A DNA stretch of 64,000 nt from Spongilla lacustris (lineage: Eukaryota > Porifera > Demospongiae > Spongillida > Spongillidae): assembly GCA_949361645.1 (NCBI GenBank), contig OX442435.1:2962220-3026219 (forward strand), in the 5' to 3' direction. The notes beneath the pieces are model-generated. The model had not been told where the DNA came from and did not search any database. It worked only from the letters and a program-made list of their open reading frames with translations. This document shows positions 20,963-32,562 of this stretch, in pieces. The translations under genes were made by a program, and so were the position numbers. Numbering within the stretch: position 1 is the stretch's first letter; every line of letters begins with the position of its first letter.

Positions 20963-21715
20963 CGAGAACAACTTTGTTTTCAAGACTATGCAAGGGATTG
21001 TGGGTGGCCTCTGAACAACCTTATTCAGTATTTTTATCGTGAACTACTTGTTGCACTGCCTAATATGCTGTCTTTATGAAAACTCTGTTATGTAGAGGTG
21101 GAGTGCCTAGGGATTGTGGGTGTGGACATGTGTGGAGTACCATGGGATTTTCACTTGTGGGTGTGCATGTACATGTGTGGGTTGTGGGTGTGTGTACATG
21201 TGTGTAGTGCCGTAGGATTGTGGGTGTTGTACATGTGTGTGATTGTGGGTGTGTACATGTGTGTGATTGTGGGTGTGTACGTGAGTGGAGTGCCTAGGCT
21301 TCCACTGCAACCATCGAGCGGGTACGCTTACGCTCAGCTGTGCTAATTTAGAGTGCGTAATTATAGATGACGACATACCTTCAAGTGCCGTTTAATACTT
21401 TGGTGAAATTTGCAAAGTAAGCAGACGTTTAGATAAAATCGGCGCAGTGTTGACAGAAGGCTGGCGTAGTTTTCCATTCATCGAGATTTGCAAATGCAAA
21501 GTGAGAACTCTTTCTGATATTACTTTCGTACCGATTATATGGAATTTTATTACACGTATATTGTACGGCTATCTCACGTACGTTGACTATGCGCAATCAT
21601 TTACATTACGGAACTTACGGATGCCCAAAACCACACGTTTCGTCTGTAACACGCTAGCAACATGAAATACAAGATTTGCGACGATACGTATTCAGCCCAC
21701 CGAAGCGCTGTGAGG
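20963..21715. other. spacer with a GT-rich minisatellite
   Basis: 21110-21290 carries irregular repeats of GATTGTGGGTGTGTACATGTG. The remainder to 21715 has a 72-residue frame at 21447-21665 with no recognisable motif. No gene is supported. Confidence 0.5.
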
Positions 21716-22080
21716 ACTCCTCTATGTACACTCCAAATTTGACGCGTTTTCAACATTCGTACATGGCGAGATGTGAAATTCTAACCTGTTGGATTTGCGA
21801 TCTTTGCACTGACGGCATAGAAAATAATTAGAGCTCCAAAATGGAAACGAACATAGAGAGATGATATGGGAACATGTGTACGAAATATGAAAGAAAAAGG
21901 TTGTACCGTTGCGGGTTAGTGTAACGTGCAATAATTATAATCCCACAAGCCCAATTAATATTTTGCTGGACACTGTCCAATTTAAAATTTAATGAATGTA
22001 CAATATCCGTAATTTCTTGTTTCCTTACTTTTTACTCAATTGCTGTCAAGAAATCCTACATCGCCAATTTTTATTTTTAT
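21716..22080 (-). mobile_element. family-B foldback element, reversed copy
   Basis: The reverse complement follows the 14790-15320 copy from GATGTAGGATTTCT through GGACAGTGTCCAGCAAAAT to ACATAGAGGAGTCCT, without the nested family-A MITE. It therefore shows the empty site for the 15017-15087 insertion. Confidence 0.75.
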
Positions 22081-22478
22081 AATATCTTGTTATTATCAAA
22101 ATTAATATTAAAACAACGACAAAAGCGAGTGATGGCCACCTTTAGTGTTGAAGTTATACTTTTGTTAGGTGAATTAACGTGCTACCTTTTTTGTCTATAG
22201 TTTATTGTATTATACATATTAGTCTAGGTTTGAAAGAAAGGCTCACTACTCTTAATTGTAATCATTCCATGGCATGCCCCAAACATCTATATTGCAAATT
22301 GATTACATGAGTGCTGCGTTATGGCTTTCTATTGTTTAGCATGTACCGGTAATACAATTAACTTGCCCGGTACTCCCTCCTCCCCACACCCGATTTTATA
22401 TGTATATTTATGCGTATATTTGACGAGTGTGCAAAATACACAGACCAATTATAATGTACACGTACATTCTCAATAGAG

Positions 22479-22903
22479 GGGTTGCATGGCCTACGTCACG
22501 TCGCAATGTCATGTGACAATTGCAACTTTTTAATATTGGGGGCAAGCGAGTATGGCGCGTCAATGGAATGGAGCGTATTGTCAGAGTTTATCAGCGGTCG
22601 CCTGAGCCAGATATGAATCTAAAGTGTTGCAAGCGGGTTTAGGCATTGACGCTTACTCGATCGACTATCTAACTCCTGCTGTTCTTTACTTTGCCAGAAA
22701 TTGGCAGATGGTACAGGAAAGAACCTTACATACCTTGGCGGGTGGTAGGAAAGAACTTTACATGTCCGATCGCTTCAAGCACCCGACAACGCAGCAAGTT
22801 TTACTTGATAGACGTGCTACACTATCCTTACGCTTTGCCCCCAATGTAAAATTCTACGTATAAAATCGCTTCGTCACATGACATCACGAGATCCATGCAA
22901 CCC
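22479..22903. mobile_element. 425-bp MITE with GGGTTGCATGG termini
   Basis: Left GGGGTTGCATGGC and right GCATGCAACCC-type ends (CCATGCAACCCTG) are inverted repeats. Complementarity continues inward past GTCATGTGAC and GGGGGCAA for about 85 bp with mismatches. It may have a TA target duplication. It contains a 79-residue frame with no recognised motif. Confidence 0.7.
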
Positions 22904-23121
22904 TGATATATACATAGCGCTAGCTTTACTTACAGTTTTCAAGCAGAACTTGGCTGTGCAGTGTACAAGCAGTATGTTATAGGGCACTTCGAATCTGCAT
23001 GTACCTGTACATGCACTGTACATGTATAGTTTTAGGCTAGCAGTTCAGAATGAAAATTTAAAAGGAAAAGCATGTAAGAGATATGATGGTGAAGGCTCAA
23101 GTTATGCCATTTTATAAGTTG

Positions 23122-23136
23122 CCCCCCCCCCCCCCC
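23122..23136 (+). repeat. poly(C) tract, 15 nt
   Basis: Short C homopolymer in spacer upstream of the receptor gene. Confidence 0.75.
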
Positions 23137-23797
23137 ACCTCCCACTGCACGGTCCCACCCCAAAACAATGCGTGACGTCACAGGCAAAAGGTCCATTAAC
23201 TTCTTAGTGGGTGTGGGCCTAATGTCCATGTTTCTAACAGCCGTGACGTGACGTTTGTGCGCGAGCATATCTTATTGGCATTGCAGGCTGTGCGGCAACT
23301 GCATCGTCAATCTGTATCGGCCATCTCACGCTCAGTACAGTTGCAGGTAGGCACCATGCAAGTTTCGGGCACAAATTGACTAATTAATGTTTCCTCTCCG
23401 GCTCTCCCTTTGTGTATTTGTTTATGCACGCACGTGTGTGTATTTCAATCAAGTTTCAATCCCTGAGCCAAGTAGGGGTGCTTATTTGTGAGCACGAAGT
23501 CGGAACCCAGGGTAACTATTAGGCTCCACCCATGCAACGGAAGAGGGGAAAGAAAAGTTACATAATAGGACGTGACTTCGGATTTACACAGCAGTTGGTT
23601 TAAACACGTCGTTATCCGCGTGCGTTGCGTTAACAATTCAATTATGGTACCCCAAAAATGCAATGAATGTCTGTAATTTTCCACTGTTCCGAGCTGTTAC
23701 CTTCCACTGTTCCGAGCCGGGAGTGTACAGGGGTGGGTACGTACTCCTACATGTGTACTAGGACAGGAAATTGTATTCACGAATTGGCTATTGGAAA

Positions 23798-26700
23798 ATG
23801 TCTGAGCCGCACTGCCCAGGAGATGTGTCGAATTCTTGCTTCGTCAATGTTAACGAGAGCTCTTACGGTGCCGTGACCCGAGGCATCAGCATAGTGGCCA
23901 TAACGTCGAGCCTGCTGTCGTGCCTTGGTAGCGTCCTGATAGTCTACGTGTATGCGAGGTGGCCCGAGGTACGCTCCGGATCTCGCGCCATCATCACTTA
24001 TCTCGCGATCGCCGACTTACTGACAGGCTTTGGTTACATCATGGGATCGTCCAACTACCTCTACTACATGTACGCCAGCAATTACACCGGGAATGGTACT
24101 GCCGATCGCGATCTGTGCAACAACCTATTTACACCAGTCTGCAAGATACAGAGCTTCATAACGACCACCTCCTCCTCAATGTCGTTTTTTTGGACGCTCA
24201 TACTCGGGATCTATTTCCACATGACCGTGGTGAAAAGCCGCATCGACCTGGCGCAGCAGTTGTTGCCCCTGTATCACGTGGTGGCTTGGGGCCTGCCCCA
24301 CGGTTGTATGCGGCTGGAAACTAAGTCAATAATTAGATCATTTACGGTATTACCATATATTTCTTAACTGATAGCTCATTATAGACATCTGATGTTTAAA
24401 AGCAAACCATAACTCACCAGAACTAGCAAATCAAAAAGTGAAAACGAACTCAAACACTGCATTCCTTTTCCTGTCATGTCCAGTCAATGCGCACAATTGA
24501 AATTCCACATAGATAGCATGCGCATACCGTTTAGCAAGGTCACGCGATACGTATTTAGAAGGAGGGCGTTACTAAATGCGACGACGTAGCCTTTGGTGAC
24601 TGAACTGGAAGGTATGAGTACTACAGCGATGCTCAGGAGGCATGTGGCTACCAGAATTTACTAACCTGAAGTGGCAACGCATTTTCTGTCACCACGAACA
24701 AGCTGAGCGTATTTCATGAATAATCGACGTACGTTGTGGTTTTGCCCTATACATTATAGGTATGGATTACAATTTCCATACATTGCAGAGTGTGTGGGCA
24801 GAGGCTAACGAAGTACAGGGCAAAGAAAAGAACCAGCTCTGAGTGCATAGCATTCTCAGCTGAGCTGAAAATAGCTTTTGGGATGATGTAACCCTGAGAT
24901 GTTCTGCATGCAATGTAAGCTGGGTATGTAGAGAACCATCTGTGCCATCACAAAGTGAGTGCATCACAAATGTGTATAGTGATGCTATTTGAGTGGCAAA
25001 ACAAGTAAACATATGACATCATAAGAGGTCATATTGAGAAGATTGCCCCTCCTCTAGTTCTCCATAGTGAGCCTAGCCCACCTTTGGCAAGAGCTAACAA
25101 CCTACCAATGCTAAAGGAGCTAAAGTGTGCACTGTGCTCCAACACCCTCTCACAGCCACTGGAGCTGCTGTGTGGTGCACTGGTTGCTCCAAATGCCTCT
25201 TGGAGTGGATAGCAGCATATGATGCTGTGAACCATCCATGCTGCTCAGAGGACGGATAGTCCTCTGCTGCTCAGAGATGGTCCCATGTTGCTCAGTAATG
25301 GTCCTATGCTGCTCAGAGGACGGTCCCATGCTGCCCAGAGGATGATCCCCTGCTGCTTAGAGGATGGTTCCCTGCTGATCAGAGGATGATCCACTGCTAC
25401 TCAGAGGACAGTCCCATGCTGCTCAGAGGACGGTCCCCTGCTGATCAGAGGATGGTCCCATGCTGTTCAGAGGATGGCCCCCTGCTGCTCAGAGGACGGT
25501 CCCCTGCTGCTCAGAGGATGGTCCCATGCTGCCCAGAGGATGATCCCCTGTTGCTCAGAGGATGATCCCCTGCTGCTCAGAGGACAGTCCCATGCTGCTC
25601 AGAGGACGGTCCCCTGCTGATCAGAGGATGGTCCCCTGCTGATCAGAGGATGGTCCCCTGCTGCTCAGAGGATGATCCCCTGCTGCTCCGAGGATGATCT
25701 CCTGCTGCTCAGAGGATTATCCCCTGCTGCTCAGAGGACAGTCCCATGCTGCTCAGAGGACGGTCCCCTGCTGATCAGAGGATGGTCCCCTGCTGCTCAG
25801 AGGATGATCCCCTGCTGCTCCGAGGATGATCTCCTGCTACTCAGAGGATGGTCCCCTGCTGCTCAGAGGATGATCCCCTGCTGCCCAGAGGAAAATCCCC
25901 TGCTGCTCAGAGGACGGTCACCAGGATGATCCCCTAGTCAGACTATCGTCAAGTGTGATAATGCTGCTGCTGTCAGATGTTCTGGAGCACTGTATACAGA
26001 CTGCAGAGCATGAGTGTGCACCAACACTTACACCTGAGGAGGAGAAGCAAGCAGCGGGTTTGCTGAAGAGGGTAATCTTTACCAGCTAGTCCTGACAAAG
26101 CCATCATACAACTTGCTACAGGGGAAGCAGTTAAGTGAATGTCAATGACTTTTACAGAGGTTACATAATATATACACTCACTTCTGCCAATGACATTCGT
26201 GCATGTCACCAGAGCTAAACTACAGCTGCCTACTCATCATGGACTTGAAGTTCAGGTACATGTATTGCCGGCGATTAAGGCTGGGCTTGCCATACCTTGG
26301 AATACACTGAGGCTTCTAAGGCGGTGTGTCACAACATACAGCAAAGGCTCAATTCTAACTCACTGATGTTTCAGGTGGCTCAAATCATCAGGAATCTGTC
26401 TAGCTGGTGAGGAAAGGATGCACCACATATCCAGCCAAATTGTTGGCGATAACCCCAAAGGAGAAACAGCCCCATTTTCAGGGGCCAAGTCAATTCATGC
26501 AAAATTCTTGGCTTGACATTTGCTCCAATCCACAACCACATGCAGAACCTGATGCGCATGAACACTTACTAAGTATTGAGCCACAATTGGTAGCTGCCAT
26601 ACCCCCTCCAGCCAAGAGAGTAAAGAATAAATAATAATTCAGTTCAAGCTCAATCTATTTACATACGAGCATGGAGTCAAATTTAGACCAAAAGAAATGT

Positions 26701-28930
26701 AAGGCTATATTTTAAACGCTCTGTTAAAACCCACTTCATTGCGCAAATATTAATTCCCCCACCCCCAAAAAGACACCAAAATGGTGGATTTTCAAAGGCT
26801 AGAAATCTACTTCAGAAAATGCGTTGCCACTAACCTGTATCAAAAAACAACAGTACAAACAACTAACTTTACCATGATAGCTTTGGCATGTTCCAATTCA
26901 GTCACCGAGCGTCGTTGTAGTTTTTTGAACACATGTAGTCGGTGATCGCCGTGCGTAAGTCGATAGGTTTGAAGTACCAGAGCCGACAGTTGGCAACACC
27001 AGGCCACGTGATTTTTGCTTACAATATAGTTCAAAGGTGTTTATCACTGCTAGTATGGCTTTTAGGTGTTGATTACGTTTTATGTACCCCGTGCACAGCT
27101 GGTTCTAAAAGGCATCGGTTGTCAGGTTCGTTGCTATGGGTGTACGTAACCATTTCAATTTTTCGGGGCGTAGGGCTTAGTTTCCACGCGTTCAATGAGA
27201 GCAGACCACCGTGGCCCACCGTATTGGCCATCATAATGGTCGCCAAGGGCGTGCTGGGATACGCCCCCGTCGCCGCGGCCAACTGGTGCTTCATCGGGCA
27301 GAGAGATGATATCGCAACACGGATCGTGCTGATATTTGTTGGAGGGAAGTTCCTAGAAGTCACCACCTATGTAGTGGTACTGGTGCTCTACGTGGATATC
27401 AAGTGTCATATCCGAAAAGATGTACGTTTGGCATATAATACGTTGCATAGCGCAGCTATTCGTCTGCCTGTTCCAATTTCTACAAACCTGCTGCAAATCA
27501 ATGCAGTCCTGTGTCTGTATTTCGTGGTACAGGTCGGACTGTACTTCAATGGGCTATTCATTTCCATTATTTAATAGTAAACCTATATGGGGGGTCATTT
27601 AAATGCCTATTCTTGTCCAGGGGGGCATTTACACATCTGTCCTCGGGGGGGGGGGGGGGGGGGAAGAGGCCGGGGAAGATATAACACTTTATGATACTTG
27701 TCCAGGGGTGCTTATATACATGTATATTGTTCCGGGTTTTCCGGGTTTGGGGGGGGGGGGGGGGGGGGTTAAGTTTGCAATTATTGTCATCATTTTAATA
27801 ATGGGATAGTGCAACATTCATACAAGAGGCTTCCATCTTTTTGTAGCATTCTCATGGTGTAGTATTTTTGCTAGACATCAATTCCAAATTTTGTTACTGC
27901 TCATTTGTTATGATATAAGTATAGATAACAATGCAAGCATTGTCTGCCTTATAATCTAGTGACTCAGCTGTGACATTATTTAATTAAATGCATACGTTTT
28001 TTTTTAACAGAATGAAATACTGCACATTCTACCAGGAAATGCATCCAAAGTGGCTTTGATCCAGCACGTGGACAAGAAGCTGACGTTCATTCCCATTATG
28101 TTCATTTTCCTGCGCATGTGGGGTACCTTGGAGTTCATCGTGACAGAGTCCTCCTGTAATCCTGGATCTGCCATTGCTGGATTCCTATCAGCCCTTAGAT
28201 TTCTACAGGTGATCTTTGTTTTAACAAATAACCCTTGTATCGTGCATAATAACACTGCTGGTTACAGTTCCCATCACAAGATTTCAGTGCCATGGTACAA
28301 TTTGATTTAAATTGCATGAGAATAAAAATGTGGAATTAATATGATATTGATGTGCTCCAATCGTATTGGTTTTAATCCGGTGCCCCAATCACTAAAATGC
28401 AATGCTTTGCATGAAATCTTAGGAATTGAACTGCCCTTCAGTGTACATTTATTATGAAAAGCAAGGAGTACATCAAACTGTAGTTTGTAGTGTAGTTATA
28501 ATTGGAGAGGAGATTGTACGAATATAAATTATAAATATTCATGTGATCACTGCAGTACAGTGCGTTATATGTAGCAAGCAGATTTCTTGTTAGAAAAAGT
28601 GCTGGGACTAGCTATAGGTTGATTTGTAAAACGAAATTGAACAACTGTAAAATATTGGTTTCATGGCATTACATCTTAAAATCTCTTCCCCAGGCCATTG
28701 GAGATGGCGGACAAGGTTGGGGCAATGCCATACTCTACATCTTCAGTTCTCCAAATATTCGCAGCCTTTTGCTTAAAGATATGGCCACAGTGTGTAGCAA
28801 GATCAAGATCATAACTGTTCTCCAGGGCTACAGGAATCGTCTAGATTATATTGACTTAGAGCCCAGCTCACAATCTGTCCTAATGACTACACAGGACGAG
28901 GGATGTGTAGAAATTGCCACATCTAACTAG
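23798..28930 (+). CDS. GPR157-like seven-transmembrane receptor, four exons
   Basis: A G-protein-coupled receptor of the plasma membrane, recognised from several GPR157 hallmarks in order. Exon 1 (23798 to about 24303) encodes the N-terminus, TM1 (residues 29-52), TM2 (65-83), TM3 with the SFFWT motif (129-133), and the start of TM4 ending AWGLP. Exon 2 (homology from 27218; ends 27421 before GTACGT) carries the rest of TM4, an NWCFIG segment and TM5 (GGKFLEVTTYVVVLVLYV). Exon 3 (28011-28208) follows TTTTTAACAG and carries KKLTFIPIMFIFLRMWGT (TM6). Exon 4 (28694-28930) follows TTCCCCAG, opens AIGDGGQGWGNAILYIF (TM7), and has a 50-residue tail. Junctions 2/3 and 3/4 are phase 0 with consensus sites. 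Junction 1/2 is unresolved: after GGCCTGCC the reading aligns without gap to CCACCGTATTGG, but no obvious GT-AG pair fits. Sequons at N19, N95 and N99 lie outside the membrane. Expected total is about 380 residues. The ligand is unknown. Confidence 0.85.
24990..26640 (+). pseudogene. decayed RING-type TE-like gene inside intron 1 of the receptor
   Basis: At 25098-25250 two frames read LKELKCALCSNTLSQPLELL and then KCLLEWIAAYDAVNHPCC, a RING-like cysteine pattern broken by a one-base loss near 25176. After the minisatellite, 25950-26070 reads MLLLSDVLEHCIQTAEHECA then PTLTPEEEKQAAGLLKRV. 26365-26500 reads WLKSSGICLAGEERMHHISS then QIVGDNPKGETAPFSGAKSI after a TTTCAG. From memory, these segments in this order match a family of large uncharacterised cnidarian/sponge proteins with a RAG1-like RING; that match should be verified by search. 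Frame breaks and stops make this copy non-functional. It is on the same strand as the receptor. Confidence 0.5.
25240..25932 (+). repeat. 22-bp minisatellite within a decayed coding segment
   Basis: About 31 units of a 22-bp repeat, CTGCTCAGAGGATGATCCCC plus TG, with C/A and G/A variants. Because 22 is not a multiple of three, the same DNA reads in all frames in turn. The first unit overlaps the HPCCSEDG part of the RING-like pseudogene, so the array seems to have grown from coding sequence. Confidence 0.9.
27645..27768 (+). repeat. two poly(G) tracts in receptor intron 2
   Basis: 19 G at 27645-27663 and 20 G at 27749-27768, both in the 589-bp intron between exon 2 and exon 3 of the GPR157-like gene, on the sense strand. 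Transcribed G runs of this size could form quadruplexes in the pre-mRNA. Confidence 0.8.
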
Positions 28931-29552
28931 GCTGGATATGGCCCTACATCTCGTGTGTGAGCCCCGCTGGTTAGAGCTGGGGCAAGTGTCAGTGTTATTT
29001 TTAGAATGCGTGATGTTATATGTTGTCACATGAATTTGTTTAATATGGACCCAGAGACCATGGCCATTGGGATGTGATGCAACATTGGTGTAGCTATGGT
29101 AGGGCTATATATAGGAGCCTGTAAACCCCCCAAAGTGATTATACAATGGCGCACACTCGATTCAGCAACCCAGCTCAAAGCGCTGCATGAGGCTAACAAG
29201 TAAATCAGTTTCATATATTCGAAATTTAATTTTAGTGTGTGGAATTTCATATTTCTAGTTCAGCATTGAAATATATATATATATTATACATAATTTATAT
29301 GACATACAGAAAACTTACACTAAAGAGTTCAATATGAGCACTGTATATTTCTAGTACAAATTTAATTCCGTGCATGCTAAAAAATAATTGTGTTTTAAGT
29401 ATTTGATATTTGAGAATTTGAAATGGCCGAAATATACACGGACTGGCTATACTCAGAGAAAAGCAGTCCTTTCATTAATAAATGTAAAACATTCTGGTAC
29501 ATTAGGCTCAGAACATGCCGAAACAGTTACATTATAAATTAATACTGCAATA
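28931..29552. other. spacer after the receptor gene
   Basis: AT-rich, with an AT microsatellite near 29270-29284. No AATAAA lies close to the receptor stop. No gene seen. Confidence 0.5.
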
Positions 29553-30129
29553 CGTGTCGGAACTAAAAGTCCTGATGCCTCAGCTGCGCAATATTCGTGC
29601 ACAATTGTACAAGCTTAACATCTACTGGCACTTCCGTTCACACTTAACGATCTGTGAAGATGACGGTTGTCTCGTGACTCGTCACGGCAGTGAAGAGGTA
29701 GTATACGATTGGTCCTCCTACCCAGACAATCCTCCACAAAAGATCAGGTGGGCTTCATTCTTTAGTAACGTCGAGCACGAGATCCTCCCCGTTACCAGTG
29801 GTTACTGTGTGACATTGACATACAACCTTTACCACCAGGGGTCAGAGATGCTCACACCATTAATCGTGTGTCCCGAAATGGCCTCTTTTAAGCAGCTGCT
29901 ATCTCAGGCTGTCGGCAACCCTCACTTCATGAGGGAGGGAGGCATTTTGGGGTTTGTGTGCCAGCACAAATATGTCTTTGAAGACCTCAACGTGGCCAGA
30001 GTGCTCCCTGTGACCCTCAAAGGTGCTGATTACTACATCTACTTGGAGGTCAAATCACTTGGTGTCCCTGTGGTTATAAAACCTGTCATCCATGGACATT
30101 TTAGAAATGTAGTGAGTTCTTTCATGTGA
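29553..30129 (+). pseudogene. 2OG/Fe(II) oxygenase paralogue, catalytically dead fragment
   Basis: Corresponds to residues 113-312 of the intact gene at 7362-8816. The reading frame stays open and most residues are unchanged, but all key catalytic positions suffer. HVD becomes HLT, so one iron ligand (Asp) is lost. About 20 residues after it are deleted or replaced. The 2-oxoglutarate-binding Arg becomes Cys (GYCVTL). The first 112 codons and everything after the VIHG motif are missing. Only the distal HEIL histidine remains. Past 30105 the sequence jumps to what lies 1.1 kb beyond the intact gene (9473-9600), showing that the missing 3' part was deleted here. High nucleotide identity argues for a recent duplication. 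Confidence 0.85.
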
Positions 30130-30232
30130 ATGTTTGAAGTGGATGTGCAATGCCTATGACGCGGAGAACCTCAAATTAGACACGCCATGATATATAGTTC
30201 CATTGAAACAGAAGCTATGCAGCATTATTATC

Positions 30233-31343
30233 TTGCTTTTTGGGAGATGCGCGGGGCTCCATTCTATAGGCTACATGTCTAACTATTATAAAACGCCTTA
30301 TGATTGGCCTGGACATTGCATCGTGCAGCACACGTGTGTGGTAACGGTACGGTTATAAGGTGTAAAATGTATGTCTATGTCAGGCATGAGATTTATTTAT
30401 TTAAAGGTGCACAATGCTGTGCTTTACAGGAACTGTGACAGTTGATGACATCATTATTGATGATATGATGGAGCAGAAGGAGCTTGTACCAATGGAGTAG
30501 GGAAAGGATGAAGTTGATGATCAACTGAAGCATTGGGAGCTGACAGAAGACACTCAAGAGACCACTAGGTATGACAACTGAATATTAAATAATTGAATTG
30601 ATGTGAAATTCAGACCAGGCATGGCCCTTAAATGGTCTGGGGACTGTAAATCTCCAAGTATTCATACCTGATAACCCCATGCCCAATTCAGTTGCTTGAC
30701 AAAATGTAACTGGGCCTGGGCATCATAGAAATATTAGAGGTGCAGCCAGCATGATTCCTAATAGGGACCTTCCTACATGTATATGACCCGTTTTGGTTAT
30801 TAATCTGTGGTTATACGTGATAAATTTCGAGTAGTACTGATTTGTGATCTCGGATTGTCTTCCCCTATATAGGCCCCAGTCTCCTCCAGCTCTTTCATAT
30901 CTCTTATGTTTGGCAATCACTTTTGTTTCTTGCAGTGCTCAGTAACTTGATCCCAGGTGGAGAAATTTTAAGGGTCCCTTCTGTTCAGGAAAGGGGTGCA
31001 TGTGGTGGGTGTCACCTGCACCCAACAAGCTGCTACTAGTCATACTTGATCACAGTGCAGGCTGAGAAATAAAGGAAACTTGTATTGAGAATGAGTGTAA
31101 AGCATGCCTGTTAACTTTAATAAAAACTCAGATTTGGCTTGGAGAAAATAATCACATGCTTATAAAATAGAAATGTTTTTGAATCAGTATGAGTCGTTGT
31201 GAACAAGTAAAAACGAACTGGTATACAGCCTAGCGCTAGCAAAGAATCATGGTTCGTTTTCATCGTTTGCAAGTAAACTGCCAGAACAAAACCTTGTGTA
31301 TCACAACTCTTGTAGCAATCTTTCATAACTTTGTTTGAAACTG
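30233..31343 (+). other. insertion specific to duplication copy 2
   Basis: About 1.1 kb with no counterpart in the first block (between matches to 9600 and 9620). 30430-30570 reads GTVTVDDIIIDDMMEQKEL and, after a stop, DEVDDQLKHWELTEDTQETT, which may be an acidic exon fragment behind a TTTACAG acceptor. No family recognised. Confidence 0.4.
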
Positions 31344-32562
31344 TCAGCACCAACAATCAGATGACAATATCACTGTTATAGATGTGTAGCTAAAGCTGAC
31401 CTGATTTCTGTATTACATGTACATCTAGTGCCTTCTTGTTTACTAGGTGATATTACTGATTTATAGATATTTTGATACCAATATTACTACATAACACATG
31501 TAATTATTCTGATCTGCCCTAACTACCAATGTATGCGAAGGGTTCTGTGTAATTCAACCAATGTCAAATAATCTGCATGTATTACTGGTGGGGGGCAGCC
31601 GTTGAGAACTCAGGCACCTTTTAAAACTGACCCCAAAATGTCGTGGCTCTTTTTATCTGCTGTGCATGTTGCTTGTTATGGTGGTCACTGGTGTGTGCTT
31701 AGGTTGGTGCAGGGTACCTTGTAATAGTACTGATTTTTTACAGGACAAGCTGGCACAAAGGTTGCATGGTTATTGCTTGGGCTTGCATCCTAACAAAAAG
31801 TGATTTACAGTCAAGGGTGCTAGAAATTAAATTTGTGTGTGACTCTGAAAGCAATGCTAAACAATCATCTGGTCTTTTTTAGCATCCTAGATCATTATGT
31901 TTATGTAGAATCTTGCTGGCAGGTAATAATGAAAAAAAAAAACAAGCATCAAATCTTTGTGGGCTCAGTTTTAAAGTTTTCGGTATGCTTGCACTCATGA
32001 TATAAGAAGGGAGGGGGGATGATCTGCAGTAGAACCATTTCTCCATTTCTCATAAGCAGTGCATCAACCTTCATTCTAATGGATCGTTTTCTTTTCAAAG
32101 GACATGATGTAGGGGTAATATCCTTTTGTCTTGTAGAGATTATTTTCTTACTTGTACTTTTGTGATACCAAAATCAAATGGCAAACTCAACTAGTTAACA
32201 ACGTGAACGTTGGTATTTGGACCATTTTAAGCAATCTGTTATTGTCTGGGCGGACAGTTATTCACCACACATGGCTATTTACACATTACCACAGATTATT
32301 GCATTGTCATAATGACCCAGTTTCTTTCAGGCTTCAATGTACCATATAATATTACTGCAACTACATGCTATAATCATCTTGTCAGTCATCATGCATGTGC
32401 AAGTTTGTGATATTGGTATGCATATTTCAATTACAGTCATTTGTATGAAAGAGTCTCATCACATTGTGATATGTGGATGTGGATTGAATGATTCTATCCA
32501 CACCAATTCTTTTATTATAATCTTAAGATAAAGGGACTAATTTCAGATCCCACAGTATGGTT
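31344..32562 (+). repeat. segmental duplication block, non-coding part, copy 2
   Basis: Matches 9620-10880 with small indels, for example a 6-G run at 31590 in place of 26, and loss of a few words near 31870. Leads directly into TRIM copy 2, as in copy 1. Confidence 0.85.

Noticed and set aside
21447..21665. 72-residue frame next to the family-B element
   Set aside because: No motif; composition like the surrounding spacer.
22624..22863. 79-residue protein
   Set aside because: It lies wholly inside a MITE with long inverted repeats and has no motif; likely chance.
25672..25929. 85-residue repeat protein (CCSEDG/AAQRM/LLRG)
   Set aside because: It is the 22-bp minisatellite read through three frames in turn; no start context or splice support.
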